This document shows, in pieces, positions 37,917 to 47,480 of a stretch of DNA of 64,000 nt. The DNA lies in NCBI GenBank assembly GCA_022790615.1, contig JAAVXK010000012.1, positions 19,359-83,358 of the forward strand. Reading direction: 5' to 3'. This DNA comes from Lachnospiraceae bacterium. Lineage in GTDB: Bacteria > Bacillota > Clostridia > Lachnospirales > Lachnospiraceae. Position numbers and translations under genes: made by a program. The stretch's first letter is position 1, and the number at the start of each line of letters is the position of its first letter. Below the pieces are notes generated by a model. It was given only the letters and a program-made list of their open reading frames with translations, was not told the DNA's origin and made no database searches.

Positions 37917-39143
37917 ATGTTATATGAGGATGTAAAGGCAATGTTGGAAAAGAGGGGACAGGAACAGCTTCTCAAATATTACGACGGGCTGTCGGATTCG
38001 GATAAGGAGGAGCTTCTTTGTAATATAGAAAAGATTGATTTTTCTGTTTTGGATATGTTAAGCAGTCCTGAGATGAAGCAGGTGAGAGGTGTAATCGAGC
38101 CGCTTAGCGCCCTCGGAATGGATGAAATCAGCGCTAAGAAAGACAGATATAACGCCGTTGGTCTTGACGCGGTTAGAAAGGGCAGGGTTGGAGCAATACT
38201 TCTTGCCGGAGGACAGGGAACAAGGCTTGGATTTGACAGGCCAAAGGGAACATATAATATCGGTGTGAACAGGGAGCTTTATATATTTGAGTGCCTTATC
38301 AATAACCTTATGGACGTTGTTAAGGAATCAAAATCATGGGTGCCGATTGCCGTAATGACAAGTAATATTAATCACGAGCACACCGTAAAATTTTTCAAAG
38401 AGCACGGATATTTCGGTTACAACAGCGAGTATGTCTATTTCTTCATGCAGGACATGGCTCCGGCTGCGGATTACAACGGAAAAATATATTTGGAGAGTGA
38501 GAAAAAGCCTGCGATGTCGCCGAACGGAAATGGCGGATGGTTTACGTCGTTTGTTAATGCGGGCCTGCTTGGGGAGTTCAGAAAGTACGGCGTCGAGTGG
38601 CTGAACGTATTTGCCGTCGATAACGTGCTGCAGAGAATTGCCGACCCGTGTTTTGTTGGGGCGACAATAGATTCCGGCTGTGTGTGCGGCGCTAAGGTCG
38701 TAAGCAAGGCGGCGCCTGACGAGAAAATCGGCCTGCTTGTCAAGGAGGATGGCAAACCTTCCATCGTTGAATATTATGAGATGACGGACGAGATGATGCA
38801 CTCTAAGGACGAGAACGGAAACAGGCTCTATAATTACGGCGTTATACTCAACTATCTGTTCAACGTGAACGAGATGCTTAGGGTAATGGAAGATAAGCTG
38901 CCGGTTCATGTTGTCGAGAAGAAGATTCCACATATAGATGAAAACGGTAATATGGTTAAGCCTTCCGAACCGAATGGGTATAAGTTTGAGTTGCTTGTGC
39001 TCGACCTCATACATCTTATGCGCGACTGTCTGTCGTATGAGGTTGACCGGGAAAAGGAATTTGCACCCGTAAAGAATCTTACCGGAATTGATTCGGTTGA
39101 GTCGGCGCGAAAGCTGCTTGAGAAAAACGGCGTGGCAATCTGA
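37917..39143 (+). CDS. UDPGP family nucleotidyltransferase (UDP-sugar pyrophosphorylase)
   Basis: AILLAGGQGTRLGFDRPKGTYNIGV, KKPAMSPNGNGGWF. Confidence 0.9.
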   Translation: MLYEDVKAMLEKRGQEQLLKYYDGLSDSDKEELLCNIEKIDFSVLDMLSSPEMKQVRGVIEPLSALGMDEISAKKDRYNAVGLDAVRKGRVGAILLAGGQGTRLGFDRPKGTYNIGVNRELYIFECLINNLMDVVKESKSWVPIAVMTSNINHEHTVKFFKEHGYFGYNSEYVYFFMQDMAPAADYNGKIYLESEKKPAMSPNGNGGWFTSFVNAGLLGEFRKYGVEWLNVFAVDNVLQRIADPCFVGATIDSGCVCGAKVVSKAAPDEKIGLLVKEDGKPSIVEYYEMTDEMMHSKDENGNRLYNYGVILNYLFNVNEMLRVMEDKLPVHVVEKKIPHIDENGNMVKPSEPNGYKFELLVLDLIHLMRDCLSYEVDREKEFAPVKNLTGIDSVESARKLLEKNGVAI

Positions 39144-39174
39144 GAAGAGAAACCGTATTTTCAGAGGTTGATTT

Positions 39175-39213
39175 TATAAATGAAACTTATAAATAAAACT
39201 TATAAATAAAATG
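39175..39213 (+). repeat. Short tandem repeat, 13 bp x 3
   Basis: TATAAATGAAACT TATAAATAAAACT TATAAATAAAATG. Confidence 0.85.
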
Positions 39214-39266
39214 TTCAATATGAAACGTATATTCCGTGAAATTTGAAGAATAGGAAGGAAGGAACA

Positions 39267-42200
39267 ATGGCTGTCAGGAAGCTTTTTAACGACGGATGGT
39301 TCTTTCGGAAGGAAGTTCCGGGAAAACCGGGCGGAAACTGGAAAAGCGTCGATGTTCCGCATGACTGGCTCATATATGATTCCATGAATCTGTATGAGAG
39401 CGCGAAAGGATGCTACAGGAAAGAATTTCATTATACAGCAGTAGACAAAGAGAGGGTTTTTATACGCTTTGACGGCGTATATATGGACACGGTCGTTTGT
39501 GTGAACGGCATACCCGCCGCTGAGTGGAAATACGGTTACTCTACGTTTGAATTTGAAATAACCGACATGCTTAAAGACGGTGTGAATCTGCTGGAAGTGT
39601 CCTGTGACTACAGGTCCCCGAATTCAAGATGGTACTCGGGAGCGGGCATATACCGCAATGTCTGGTTAATAACAAGGAAGGATGTATGTATCGCCGCGGA
39701 TGGAGTATATGTATCTTCCGAGGCTGGTCAGGGCGGAGTGTGGACTACATATATTGATACCGAGATAGATTTTTCTAACATTGTAGAACAAGATGATTAC
39801 AGTATACGGTATGAGATTTCTGATGCCGCAGGCAAGATTCTGAACTGTTCTACAAGTGTAATTAACAGATCTGATATATTAGATTCAAAAATAAAAAATG
39901 AGAAGTTTCTTTGTGCGCGGGATTATGGTAAGAATTATGTGAAAAAGAATGAAGCGGTGTTTGATAACAGAATTGCGTATGTGACGGCAAAACAAAACAT
40001 TACTGTCAGCAATCCTGTTTTATGGGACGTGGATAACCCATATCAATATATGGTTACGGTATCGCTCTGCCGCAATGGCACGGTTCTAGATGCCGAGAAA
40101 GTTAAATATGGATATAAGTCGGCCGTATTTTCTCCGGATGAGGGGTTTGTCCTGAATGGGAGAAAACTTAAGATAAACGGCGTATGTAATCATCACGACC
40201 TTGGCGCGCTTGGCGCCGCAGTCAATGCATGCGCAATAAGAAGGCAGATACGGATTCTTAAGGAGATGGGCGTCAACGCCATAAGGACGGCCCATAATAT
40301 GGCGGCGCCGGAGCTTATCGAGGCGGCCTGTGATATGGGTATACTTATATGCAATGAATCGTTTGATATGTGGGAGTGTAGTAAAACGGAATATGACTAT
40401 GCCAGGTTCTTTATAGAATGGCACGAAAGGGACGTGCGAAGCTGGGTCAGAAGAGACCGTAATGCTCCGTGCATGATTATGTGGAGCATCGGAAACGAGA
40501 TATATGACACGCATAAGGACGAACATGGGCAGGATATTACAAGGAAGCTTATGTCGCTCGTACATAAGTATGACTACAGGCATAATGCGCCGGTTACAAT
40601 CGGTTCCAACTATATGCCATGGGACAATGCGGCAAAGTGCGCCGATATAGTAAAACTTGCAGGTTATAATTACGCCGAGTCATATTATAATGACCACCAC
40701 AGGGAGCACCCCGACTGGGTTATATATGGAAGCGAAACCGCGTCGGTTGTACAGAGCAGGGGAATATATCATTTTCCTGAAAATGTTCCGATTCTATATG
40801 ACGACGACATGCAGTGTTCCTCGCTTGGCAACAGTACGACGAGCTGGGGGGCAAAGAGTATGGAGGCCTGTATAACGGATGACAGGGACGCATGGTTTTC
40901 GGCAGGAATGTTTGTATGGAGCGGATTTGACTACATTGGCGAGCCTACGCCGTACCACACGAAAAACGCTTACTTTGGGCAGGTAGACACGGCGGGATTT
41001 GCGAAAGACTCTTATTATGCGTATCAGTCGGCGTGGACGGATGTCCGGAAATCACCGATGGTACATATATATCCGTACTGGGATTTCAATGACGGGCAGA
41101 TGATTGACGTGTGCGTGTGTTCCAATGCGCCGTCCGTTGAGCTTTTCCTGAATGATGCGTCTTATGGTATACAGAAGATTGACCATGAACACGGAAAGAA
41201 GCTGATTGCGAGATGGAAAGTGCCATACAAAAAAGGAAGAGTGCATGCGCTTGCGTATGATGAAAACGGCAGTGTTATCGCAGAGGATGAGACTACGTCG
41301 TTCGGGGATGCGGTAAGAATCACTGCACATGCGGACAGGGATGTTCTGCGCGCCGACGGAAGGGAGCTTGTGTTTGTTGAGATAGGGGCCGTTGACAGTG
41401 AAGGTTATCCGGTATGTAACGCCAATAACAGAATATTTGTCGACGTTTCGGGCGCAGGGCGGCTGGTCGGCCTTGATAACGGCGACAGCACTGACTGGGA
41501 TTCATATAAGGGACTTAGCAAATGTCTATTTTCAGGAAAGCTTCTTGCAATTATTGCGGCGACAACAAAGCCCGGTGAAATTCGTGTAGATATTTCATCA
41601 AAGGGTCTTAAAAGCGCTGCCCTTACGATTGTAAGCGAGAGGGCGAAAGCAGAAGAATACGAGGGGCTGTCCGCAAATGAAAGAAACCTTGCACAGTACA
41701 CCGGAACATGGATGGAAGATATGGATGAAATTCCGATTCGCAAACTGGAAATTAAGTCCGATGTTCATATTCTTACGGCAGAAAACCCGGAATGTGAAGC
41801 GTATGCGCAGATATATCCCGACAACGCAACGTATTCCGACATAAGCTGGAGGCTTACCACGGATAACGGTGTGACGACAAATCTTGCGCGGATGGAGGCA
41901 GACGGCAGCAGGGTCAGGCTTCAGGCGTGCGGCGACGGAAGATTCAGGCTGCGCTGCGAGGCCGCCAACAAAAGGGACCATGCGGAGATTATTTCCGAGA
42001 TTGAGATAGAGGTGCGCGGAATGGGAAAGGCCTCATTTGATGCGTATGAAATGATATCGGGAAGTATGTATTCGTACAGCGAAGGGGACGTAACAAACGG
42101 CAATGAGAGGGGCGTCGCGACGCCAAGGGACCATGAGAGCATACTGTATTATGACAATATAGATTTTGGCGGTTTCGGTTCGGATATCATACATATTCCA

Positions 42201-42791
42201 ATATTTGAGCTTGAGAATGAGAAGCTTGCGTTTGAGATATGGGAGGGCAGGCCTTACACGGAAGGAGCCGAAAAACTGGCTGACGCCGTATACGATAAGC
42301 CGTCTGTGTGGAATACATACCAGGAAGAGACCTTCCGGCTGGCGAAGCGGCTTACAGGCTATACGGGCATAGGATTCGTATTCACGAGAAAAGCACATAT
42401 AAAAGGATTTTATTTTGAGAGGATGAACAAGGCTTATGAGAAGTTATATGCGCGCGACAGTGCGGGCATATACGGGGACGCGTATAAAATGCAGGGGGAG
42501 GCTGTAACCGGAATCGGGAACAACGTTACGTTCACATATGACAATATGGATTTTGGAGACACCGGCGCAGGAACTATACGGATATGCGGCAGGACGGGAC
42601 TTGAGAAAAACACTATCCATGTCAGGTTTATAAAGGACGGCTTGACGATTAGCAGAATCGTTGAGTTTGAGCGGTGTGACGAATATACCGAGCGTGTGTT
42701 TGATATAGACGGAGTCTCGGGGGAGTGCGAGGTATTGCTGATTTTTCTTCCGGGCAGTAATTTTGACCTGAAATGGTTTCAGTTTGAATAA
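39267..42791 (+). CDS. Glycoside hydrolase family 2 protein (beta-galactosidase-like)
   Basis: LFNDGWFF, VDVPHDW, NGVCNHHDLGALG, MIMWSIGNEIYD (acid/base), VIYGSETAS (nucleophile); C-terminal CBM-like repeats; no signal peptide. Confidence 0.92.
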   Translation: MAVRKLFNDGWFFRKEVPGKPGGNWKSVDVPHDWLIYDSMNLYESAKGCYRKEFHYTAVDKERVFIRFDGVYMDTVVCVNGIPAAEWKYGYSTFEFEITDMLKDGVNLLEVSCDYRSPNSRWYSGAGIYRNVWLITRKDVCIAADGVYVSSEAGQGGVWTTYIDTEIDFSNIVEQDDYSIRYEISDAAGKILNCSTSVINRSDILDSKIKNEKFLCARDYGKNYVKKNEAVFDNRIAYVTAKQNITVSNPVLWDVDNPYQYMVTVSLCRNGTVLDAEKVKYGYKSAVFSPDEGFVLNGRKLKINGVCNHHDLGALGAAVNACAIRRQIRILKEMGVNAIRTAHNMAAPELIEAACDMGILICNESFDMWECSKTEYDYARFFIEWHERDVRSWVRRDRNAPCMIMWSIGNEIYDTHKDEHGQDITRKLMSLVHKYDYRHNAPVTIGSNYMPWDNAAKCADIVKLAGYNYAESYYNDHHREHPDWVIYGSETASVVQSRGIYHFPENVPILYDDDMQCSSLGNSTTSWGAKSMEACITDDRDAWFSAGMFVWSGFDYIGEPTPYHTKNAYFGQVDTAGFAKDSYYAYQSAWTDVRKSPMVHIYPYWDFNDGQMIDVCVCSNAPSVELFLNDASYGIQKIDHEHGKKLIARWKVPYKKGRVHALAYDENGSVIAEDETTSFGDAVRITAHADRDVLRADGRELVFVEIGAVDSEGYPVCNANNRIFVDVSGAGRLVGLDNGDSTDWDSYKGLSKCLFSGKLLAIIAATTKPGEIRVDISSKGLKSAALTIVSERAKAEEYEGLSANERNLAQYTGTWMEDMDEIPIRKLEIKSDVHILTAENPECEAYAQIYPDNATYSDISWRLTTDNGVTTNLARMEADGSRVRLQACGDGRFRLRCEAANKRDHAEIISEIEIEVRGMGKASFDAYEMISGSMYSYSEGDVTNGNERGVATPRDHESILYYDNIDFGGFGSDIIHIPIFELENEKLAFEIWEGRPYTEGAEKLADAVYDKPSVWNTYQEETFRLAKRLTGYTGIGFVFTRKAHIKGFYFERMNKAYEKLYARDSAGIYGDAYKMQGEAVTGIGNNVTFTYDNMDFGDTGAGTIRICGRTGLEKNTIHVRFIKDGLTISRIVEFERCDEYTERVFDIDGVSGECEVLLIFLPGSNFDLKWFQFE

Positions 42792-42855
42792 ATGTTCATT
42801 TCTGTGTAAAGCGAATACAATATATAAAAAAATATATAAATAATATAGTTTCTCC

Positions 42856-42898
42856 TTGACAAGATGTAATACAAGTGGTAATATACGTATTACATCTT
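42856..42898 (+). promoter_or_regulatory. Consensus-like promoter overlapped by 12-bp inverted repeat
   Basis: TTGACA (42856-42861), 17-nt spacer, TAATAT (42879-42884); AAGATGTAATAC (42861-42872) / GTATTACATCTT (42887-42898). Confidence 0.75.
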
Positions 42899-42916
42899 AG
42901 AAAAGGAGGTTTTTTA

Positions 42917-44122
42917 TTGCAATATTTTTTTGATGATGATGGTCATTGCAGGAAGATTACTTACTGCATCGATGGGCAGGACAGGTTTGATATTTTTTCT
43001 TACGAGATGCTAAGGGAGAACGGCCCGCCCGGTTTACTGCTGCCGGTGCGGGCGGAGAGGAACGGTATGGACGCCGTTCAGTATGATGTGTCGGGACTTG
43101 ACACGTTGAAAGATTATTTAGGATTCCGTTTATCAATGAGACAGCTCTTATCAGTATTTTCACAGATTATTTTGGCCGTTCAGGCTATCGACGAATACCT
43201 TCTTGACAATTCAATGCTTGTCACGGATATAGGGCAGATATTTTACGACAGGGAAAAAAGTGAGGTTAAGATGATTTATTATCTTTTATTTGGCGATCAT
43301 GGACAGGAAAGGTTTGAGGAAAAGCTTTTTCATCTGTTCAGGGAGATAATATTCAGCGCTAGGTTTGCTGTCGGCGACGGCGACCGGCATATTGCTAAAC
43401 TTCTTAACAGCATTAATGACGCCAGGGACTATTCGCTTACAGACTTTAAGGACGTTGTATTAAAACTTGAAAAAGTTGTGTCAGAGGAGCTTTCAGCCGC
43501 AGAGAATAGTTATGGAAACTGCCAGGAGGCTGCAGAGGAGCCGGTACAGTATGGAGTTACGGAGAACTGTAGGAATATGTATTATTCAGATATGGAAGCA
43601 ATACACAATATACAAGAGGATAATACGGCTGACGCCTGCAGGGAGGAATCCGGTATTCGCAGATTTGTAAGAAAGCTTTTTGCAAAGGTGGGCGTCAAAG
43701 AGAAAGCGGAAGAGGAAGAAAACAGTTTTATAATGGAAGAAGGGGTTGTCGCAGAGTCTGCTTGTAATGGCGTGCAGGATGGCGTCTTCGACGGAGATAC
43801 GGTAGTGCTTGCAGGCGGTATAGACCCGCATACGCCATATCTTATAAGGAGCTCGAACAATGAGCGGGTATTTATCGGTAAGCGGGTTTTCAGGATTGGA
43901 AAAGACGGAAGATATGCCGACTACATAATCGCTGACAATGCCGCTGTAAGCAGGGCACACGCGGAGTTTATGATAAAGGACGGTAAAATGTATCTTACGG
44001 ACGAGGATTCACTTAATAACACTTATATTAACGGAAGCGCGCTCGTGAGCAGACGGGAGTATGAGGTTAACGACGGGGATGTGATATTATTTGCGGACGA
44101 AGAATTTGTGTTACATTGCTGA
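42917..44122 (+). CDS. FHA domain protein with N-terminal DUF6382-like region, TTG start
   Basis: C-terminal FHA: FRIGKDGRYADYIIADNAAVSRAHAEFMIKDGKMYLTDEDSLNNTYING; AAAAGGAGG before TTG 42917. Confidence 0.88.
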   Translation: MQYFFDDDGHCRKITYCIDGQDRFDIFSYEMLRENGPPGLLLPVRAERNGMDAVQYDVSGLDTLKDYLGFRLSMRQLLSVFSQIILAVQAIDEYLLDNSMLVTDIGQIFYDREKSEVKMIYYLLFGDHGQERFEEKLFHLFREIIFSARFAVGDGDRHIAKLLNSINDARDYSLTDFKDVVLKLEKVVSEELSAAENSYGNCQEAAEEPVQYGVTENCRNMYYSDMEAIHNIQEDNTADACREESGIRRFVRKLFAKVGVKEKAEEEENSFIMEEGVVAESACNGVQDGVFDGDTVVLAGGIDPHTPYLIRSSNNERVFIGKRVFRIGKDGRYADYIIADNAAVSRAHAEFMIKDGKMYLTDEDSLNNTYINGSALVSRREYEVNDGDVILFADEEFVLHC

Positions 44123-44741
44123 TATAGAGCCGCCGGACGCAGGACAGAATGTGTGTGCGGCTGTCCGTACGGATTCTGCCGGTATGTTGCAGAGGCTGGC
44201 TTTGGTTGACGTCACATTCGGTTTTGGGAAGAATCATTTGCCCGGGCATATTGCCGCAGATATCATCAGGCAGACGGCCGCATCCGAAAGGAACTTTTCA
44301 GCTGCGGAATCTATAACTGCCGGTATTATGGGCGGCGTACGCAACATGACGTCGTTTGGCGCTATATATATGTGCGGCGCCAAAATGTGCCATGTTACAA
44401 CCGGAGACAGGGTAATTGGGATTGTGAGGGACGGAAAGATGGTACATGGGTTTCGTTTAGGTTGTATCTATAACAAAGGATATTGTGAAAGGATATATCA
44501 TTGTACAGTCAGGCTGCGAAAAAATGATACGGTTCTAATGTATGGCAGCGATATATTTGACAGTGACGTATCAAGTTACATATGTAGTCTTGTATCAATG
44601 AATATAAAGAGACGTTCGATGGGCGCTGCATATAAAAGTAATGCGGAGATTTTAGATGATATACGCTGTGTGCTTGGGCTAAAAGGTAACAGACAGGTTC
44701 ACAGTACGCTTACGCTGATAACGTGTGTTGGGGACGTATAA
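44091..44741 (+). CDS. Degenerate PP2C-like protein; exact start uncertain
   Basis: SFGAIYMCGAKMCHVTTGDRVIGIVRDGKM and RLRKNDTVLMYGSDIFD match PP2C architecture but DGMGG, SDG and DN metal-binding motifs are altered. Confidence 0.6.
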   Translation: MRTKNLCYIADIEPPDAGQNVCAAVRTDSAGMLQRLALVDVTFGFGKNHLPGHIAADIIRQTAASERNFSAAESITAGIMGGVRNMTSFGAIYMCGAKMCHVTTGDRVIGIVRDGKMVHGFRLGCIYNKGYCERIYHCTVRLRKNDTVLMYGSDIFDSDVSSYICSLVSMNIKRRSMGAAYKSNAEILDDIRCVLGLKGNRQVHSTLTLITCVGDV

Positions 44742-44744
44742 TGT

Positions 44745-45542
44745 ATGGAAAAAGATTGTGTTCGATTGTTTGGGTCCGGCAAAATCATTCATGACCGGTA
44801 TATAATTAAAAGGAAGATTGGCGATGGGGGTATGTCAAATATATATCTGGCATACGATACGGTTCAGAATAGTAATGTGGCGCTCAAATGCAGCAGAAGC
44901 TTTCGTATACCGCTTGCAAAAGAATATCATATGATGAAGTCGTTAAACTGTACAGGAGTGCCCGGAGTGTTTGATTTGTTTGAATATGAAGGAGCGTTAG
45001 TTATGCCGCTTGAATATATAGACGGCGGTACGCTTGGAGAAGTGGTTGAGAATGTAAGGACGGCTGAAAAAGCGGATGGTTATATAGAGCCGCTTCGGGT
45101 AATGATAGACGTATGTATGACCGCGGATTATCTTCACCGGGAAAAGGGTATATTATATCTGGATTACAAGCCTTCCAATATAATTGCGGGCAGTAAAGGT
45201 ACGTATCTTATTGATTTTGGCGCGGCGGCTGATTTAAAAGATGTTAATAATAGAGGAAGTATTGGGATTTATGGTACAAAAAAGTATGCGGCTCCAGAGC
45301 AGAAGACGGCCGGCCGCGCGTTAACGGTCCGCACCGACATTTACCAGATAGGCGCGCTTACACAGTATATCATAAAAAAATGTAATGTCAGGGACAGGAC
45401 GGTGAGAGGTATTGCGAAAAGGTGTATGGAGAGAAAAATGCCGGCTCGGTATGCATCCGCAAAAGAAGTGGCGGCGCTGCTGGCGGGGTGTATAAAATAT
45501 GACGCGCAGATTTTCGTAAAAACATGTAAACCTGTGTTATAA
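44745..45542 (+). CDS. Serine/threonine protein kinase
   Basis: IGDGGMSNIYLAYD, VALKCSRS, ILYLDYKPSNIIA, YLIDFGAAAD, YAAPEQ. Confidence 0.92.
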   Translation: MEKDCVRLFGSGKIIHDRYIIKRKIGDGGMSNIYLAYDTVQNSNVALKCSRSFRIPLAKEYHMMKSLNCTGVPGVFDLFEYEGALVMPLEYIDGGTLGEVVENVRTAEKADGYIEPLRVMIDVCMTADYLHREKGILYLDYKPSNIIAGSKGTYLIDFGAAADLKDVNNRGSIGIYGTKKYAAPEQKTAGRALTVRTDIYQIGALTQYIIKKCNVRDRTVRGIAKRCMERKMPARYASAKEVAALLAGCIKYDAQIFVKTCKPVL

Positions 45543-45602
45543 TATGAGACAGGAAAATTTTTTAACAATATATCAGGAACAAAGTTAAGGAGGATTTGAT
45601 TT

Positions 45603-46817
45603 TTGAAAAGTAAAAATGCATTATATAAAAATAAAAAGTATTTTATAGTATATTATCTGGCGGCTATTAATATGTTGCTGGCGGTAGTATTATTTTCGGG
45701 ATGCGCAGGTCATAAAGTGAATACGGCCCCTTCACCGGAAAAGGTAGAAGATAATGGAAATGAGGTGGATGCACATAATGATTCAGGCGGTGATGGCGTG
45801 AGCCGGCCGGATATTGAAAGTAATAGTAGTGGTTCCGGGGCATTGGTAGGCGTTGCTTTGCCGTCAAAAGACGTGCAGAGATGGAAGCAGGACGGGGACA
45901 ATATACAATCCGGGCTAAAAGAGGCGGGATACGAGGTTGATTTACAATACGCATCTAATGGCGCCGGTGAACAGATATCCCAGATTGAAGATATGATTAA
46001 CAACGGATGTAAACTTTTAATGATTGCGCCTGTAGATGGTAATGCAATGATGTCCGTAATGGAACGGGCTGAGAAAGAAGCCATTCCTGTCATTTCATAT
46101 GACGGGCTGATTATGAATTCGGAGGCGGTCTCATATTATGTATCGTTTGATGATTATCTGGCAGGACGAAAGCAGGGTGAATATATAAGGGATATTCTTG
46201 ACCTTGATAATGCCGGGGACAAGACATACAATATCGAGTTTGTGACGGGCGATTTGGGTGACGGCAATGTAAGCATGTTGTTTGGCGGCGCAAAGGATGT
46301 ACTTGCGAAATATATGGACGCCGGAACCCTCATATGTCCATCCGGACAAACTGAACTTGACGAAGCGGCCACGGAAGGATGGTCGACTGACAAAGCGCAG
46401 GCCCGGTTTGAAACTATTCTATCCGCCTTTTATTCGGATGGAAAATCACTTGACGCAGTACTTGCCTCAAACGATTCGACGGCTCTTGGAGTTACGAATG
46501 CGATTGAGTCGTCTTACAGGGGGGATGCTCCCGTGATAACGGGACAGGGCTGTGATTTGCCGAATGTGAAGAATATATTGGATGGAAAGCAGACAATGTC
46601 AATATTTAACGATACGCGTACGCTTGCAAAAAAGGCCGTCGAGACGGCCGACGCGGTACTGCGGGGGAACACGCCTGACGTCAATGATACGGAATCATAT
46701 CATAATGGGGCACGGATAGTGCCGGCATATATTTGTGAGCCGGTATTTGCTGATAGCAACAATTATCGTGCGATCTTAATTGCGTCCGGTTTTTATGCAG
46801 AGGGCGATTTGAAATGA
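45603..46817 (+). CDS. Sugar ABC transporter substrate-binding lipoprotein (ChvE-like), TTG start
   Basis: Lipobox FSGCAG; VGVALPSKDVQRWKQDGDNIQSGLKEAGYEVDLQYA...; AAGGAGG before TTG. Confidence 0.88.
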   Translation: MKSKNALYKNKKYFIVYYLAAINMLLAVVLFSGCAGHKVNTAPSPEKVEDNGNEVDAHNDSGGDGVSRPDIESNSSGSGALVGVALPSKDVQRWKQDGDNIQSGLKEAGYEVDLQYASNGAGEQISQIEDMINNGCKLLMIAPVDGNAMMSVMERAEKEAIPVISYDGLIMNSEAVSYYVSFDDYLAGRKQGEYIRDILDLDNAGDKTYNIEFVTGDLGDGNVSMLFGGAKDVLAKYMDAGTLICPSGQTELDEAATEGWSTDKAQARFETILSAFYSDGKSLDAVLASNDSTALGVTNAIESSYRGDAPVITGQGCDLPNVKNILDGKQTMSIFNDTRTLAKKAVETADAVLRGNTPDVNDTESYHNGARIVPAYICEPVFADSNNYRAILIASGFYAEGDLK

Positions 46818-46883
46818 TTACCATACTATAGCAATAGATTATAGGCATTATTATAGAAAGACTGTAGAATAGAGGATGGAAAA

Positions 46884-47300
46884 ATGAACGAAAAGCAAGA
46901 AAAAACCGAAAAGTCATATGAGGGTACGACCAAATTTTCGCTGATTTTAAGGGTGATAGCGGCGCTTTATCTTTTATATATGACATTTATGATGGTGAAA
47001 GGATATATGGACGGAGACGGTCTGCCGTTCGTTCTGCTGGTAGCCGGACTTGTAGTATTTACATGTATGGGAGCGTTTGTTACGGTAAAAGCAGTTATGT
47101 CGCTTGTTAAGGGTGAATATTCGGGAGGAAAGGCGGATAAAAGCAAAAAGGACGTTGAAGAGAGTATGCAGGGCGAAGACGTGACAGAAAAACCTGAAGC
47201 GGCCGGGCAGGACGTTTTGTTGTCGGACAGGCTTAAAAAATATAATGAACGGGGCGTTGCGGATAAGGAAACGAAAACGGATAATACTGAAAATGATTAA
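46884..47300 (+). CDS. Two-TM membrane protein of unknown function
   Basis: 138 aa, two hydrophobic segments and charged cytoplasmic-like tail. Confidence 0.7.
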   Translation: MNEKQEKTEKSYEGTTKFSLILRVIAALYLLYMTFMMVKGYMDGDGLPFVLLVAGLVVFTCMGAFVTVKAVMSLVKGEYSGGKADKSKKDVEESMQGEDVTEKPEAAGQDVLLSDRLKKYNERGVADKETKTDNTEND

Positions 47301-47312
47301 TCGGGCGGTTCC

Positions 47313-47369
47313 GGACAATCGCTTAAAAACCGTTTTAATTGACTCAAATATATTTTTAAGCGATTGTCC
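47313..47369. repeat. 17-bp perfect inverted repeat (CAATCGCTTAAA family)
   Basis: GGACAATCGCTTAAAAA (47313-47329) / TTTTTAAGCGATTGTCC (47353-47369). Confidence 0.9.
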
Positions 47370-47480
47370 TGCGGATGATTAAGACGTTAATGACATGTAT
47401 TATTTTTTGTGTTATAATTTTATTAATAACGCATATTACAGCGTTATAAAATACAGTCAAAAGAGAGGGGTTTTTAAGTT

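Noticed and set aside
42875-42916. Upstream start of the FHA protein as given by the ORF track
   Set aside because: Falls within the -35/-10 promoter region; TTG 42917 has the AAAAGGAGG site
45603-46817. Complete sugar ABC importer
   Set aside because: Only the binding lipoprotein is present; no adjacent ATPase or permease
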